Origin: an uncultured Lachnospiraceae bacterium
GTDB lineage: Bacteria; Bacillota; Clostridia; Lachnospirales; Lachnospiraceae
DNA length: 64,000 nucleotides
Reading direction: 5' to 3'
Assembly: GCA_902781895.1 (NCBI GenBank)
Contig: CACZLA010000004.1
Coordinates: 24,644-88,643, forward strand
Position numbers and translations under genes: made by a program. The notes below the pieces were generated by a model, which searched no databases, was not told where the DNA came from, and was given only the letters and a program-made list of their open reading frames with translations. This document shows positions 63,977-64,000 of this stretch, in pieces. Position 1 is the stretch's first letter. The number at the start of each line of letters is the position of its first letter.

Positions 63977-64000
63977 GAAAAATGATTGGGAAGACCGCTA

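Larger units (their letters stand above)
62748..64000 (+). mobile_element. IS30-family insertion sequence (damaged, right end not reached)
   Basis: Contains the transposase remnant described at 62881-63976 and the repeats before it. Terminal inverted repeats could not be paired because the element may extend past the window. Boundaries are approximate. GC content and codon use (AGG, ACC, CTC) differ somewhat from neighbours. Confidence 0.6.

Overview
The window reads as two unrelated Bacillota (Firmicutes) chromosome segments joined inside one gene. Positions 1 to about 48,940 look like an anaerobic Lachnospiraceae-type genome. This rests on gene content (a threonine T-box ahead of thrS, a lysine riboswitch ahead of dapA, superoxide reductase, class I PurE, a cdaA-cdaR pair) and on codon use rich in GGA, ACA and ATA. 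From about 48,960 to the end the codon use changes to GGT/GGC, ACC and ATC/ATT and the genes resemble an Erysipelotrichales-like organism. The switch falls in the middle of purC, whose two halves use different synonymous codons. I cannot tell from sequence alone whether this is natural recombination or a chimeric assembly. Taxonomic labels are inferences.

Left block. 28-2,547: ABC exporter pair for a surface polysaccharide, then undecaprenyl-PP phosphatase. 2,585-5,818: pseudouridine synthase, then rpmG-secE-nusG and rplK-rplA. 5,912-12,284: glycerate kinase, a secreted metallo-beta-lactamase-fold protein with cell-wall repeats, a short-chain dehydrogenase, a membrane-anchored helical-repeat protein and a Q/G/Y-rich membrane protein. 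12,359-22,851: T-box/thrS, two membrane proteins, c-di-AMP synthase cdaA broken by an in-frame TAG, cdaR, a sirtuin, glyA and ftsH. 22,882-24,150: an internally deleted spermidine-synthase-like remnant, yfbR and tRNA-Thr. 24,199-29,681 (minus): a compact three-gene operon with a triple-domain peptidoglycan hydrolase, a glycosyltransferase with a degenerate transpeptidase domain, and an ABC exporter with an extra N-terminal domain. Neither wall enzyme has a recognisable export signal. 29,871-43,787: superoxide reductase, dnaE, rRNA methyltransferase, riboswitch-dapA-dapB, coaX, dus, a GGDEF protein, DegV, trpS and an HD protein. 43,923-48,412: a secreted 3D-domain protein, an arsR-HMA-P-type ATPase metal operon, and purE with a strongly structured leader.

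Right block. 49,610-55,755: two paralogous proteins of an FtsX/MacB-type ABC system with very large ectodomains. 55,811-59,152: a PAS-GGDEF-EAL-PAS-GGDEF protein split by an in-frame TAG. Then a flavin split-barrel protein, tRNA-Ala, mtaB, an unrecognised gene, tRNA-Gly, tRNA-Asp and a damaged IS30-family transposase.

Most notable: the purC mosaic; the wall-enzyme/exporter operon; a shared -10/palindrome motif with identical geometry at three promoters (glycerate kinase, wall operon, purE); the three-way-junction element before purE; two independent in-frame amber codons in nucleotide second-messenger genes; and the paired giant-ectodomain ABC proteins. No CRISPR array or prophage was seen.
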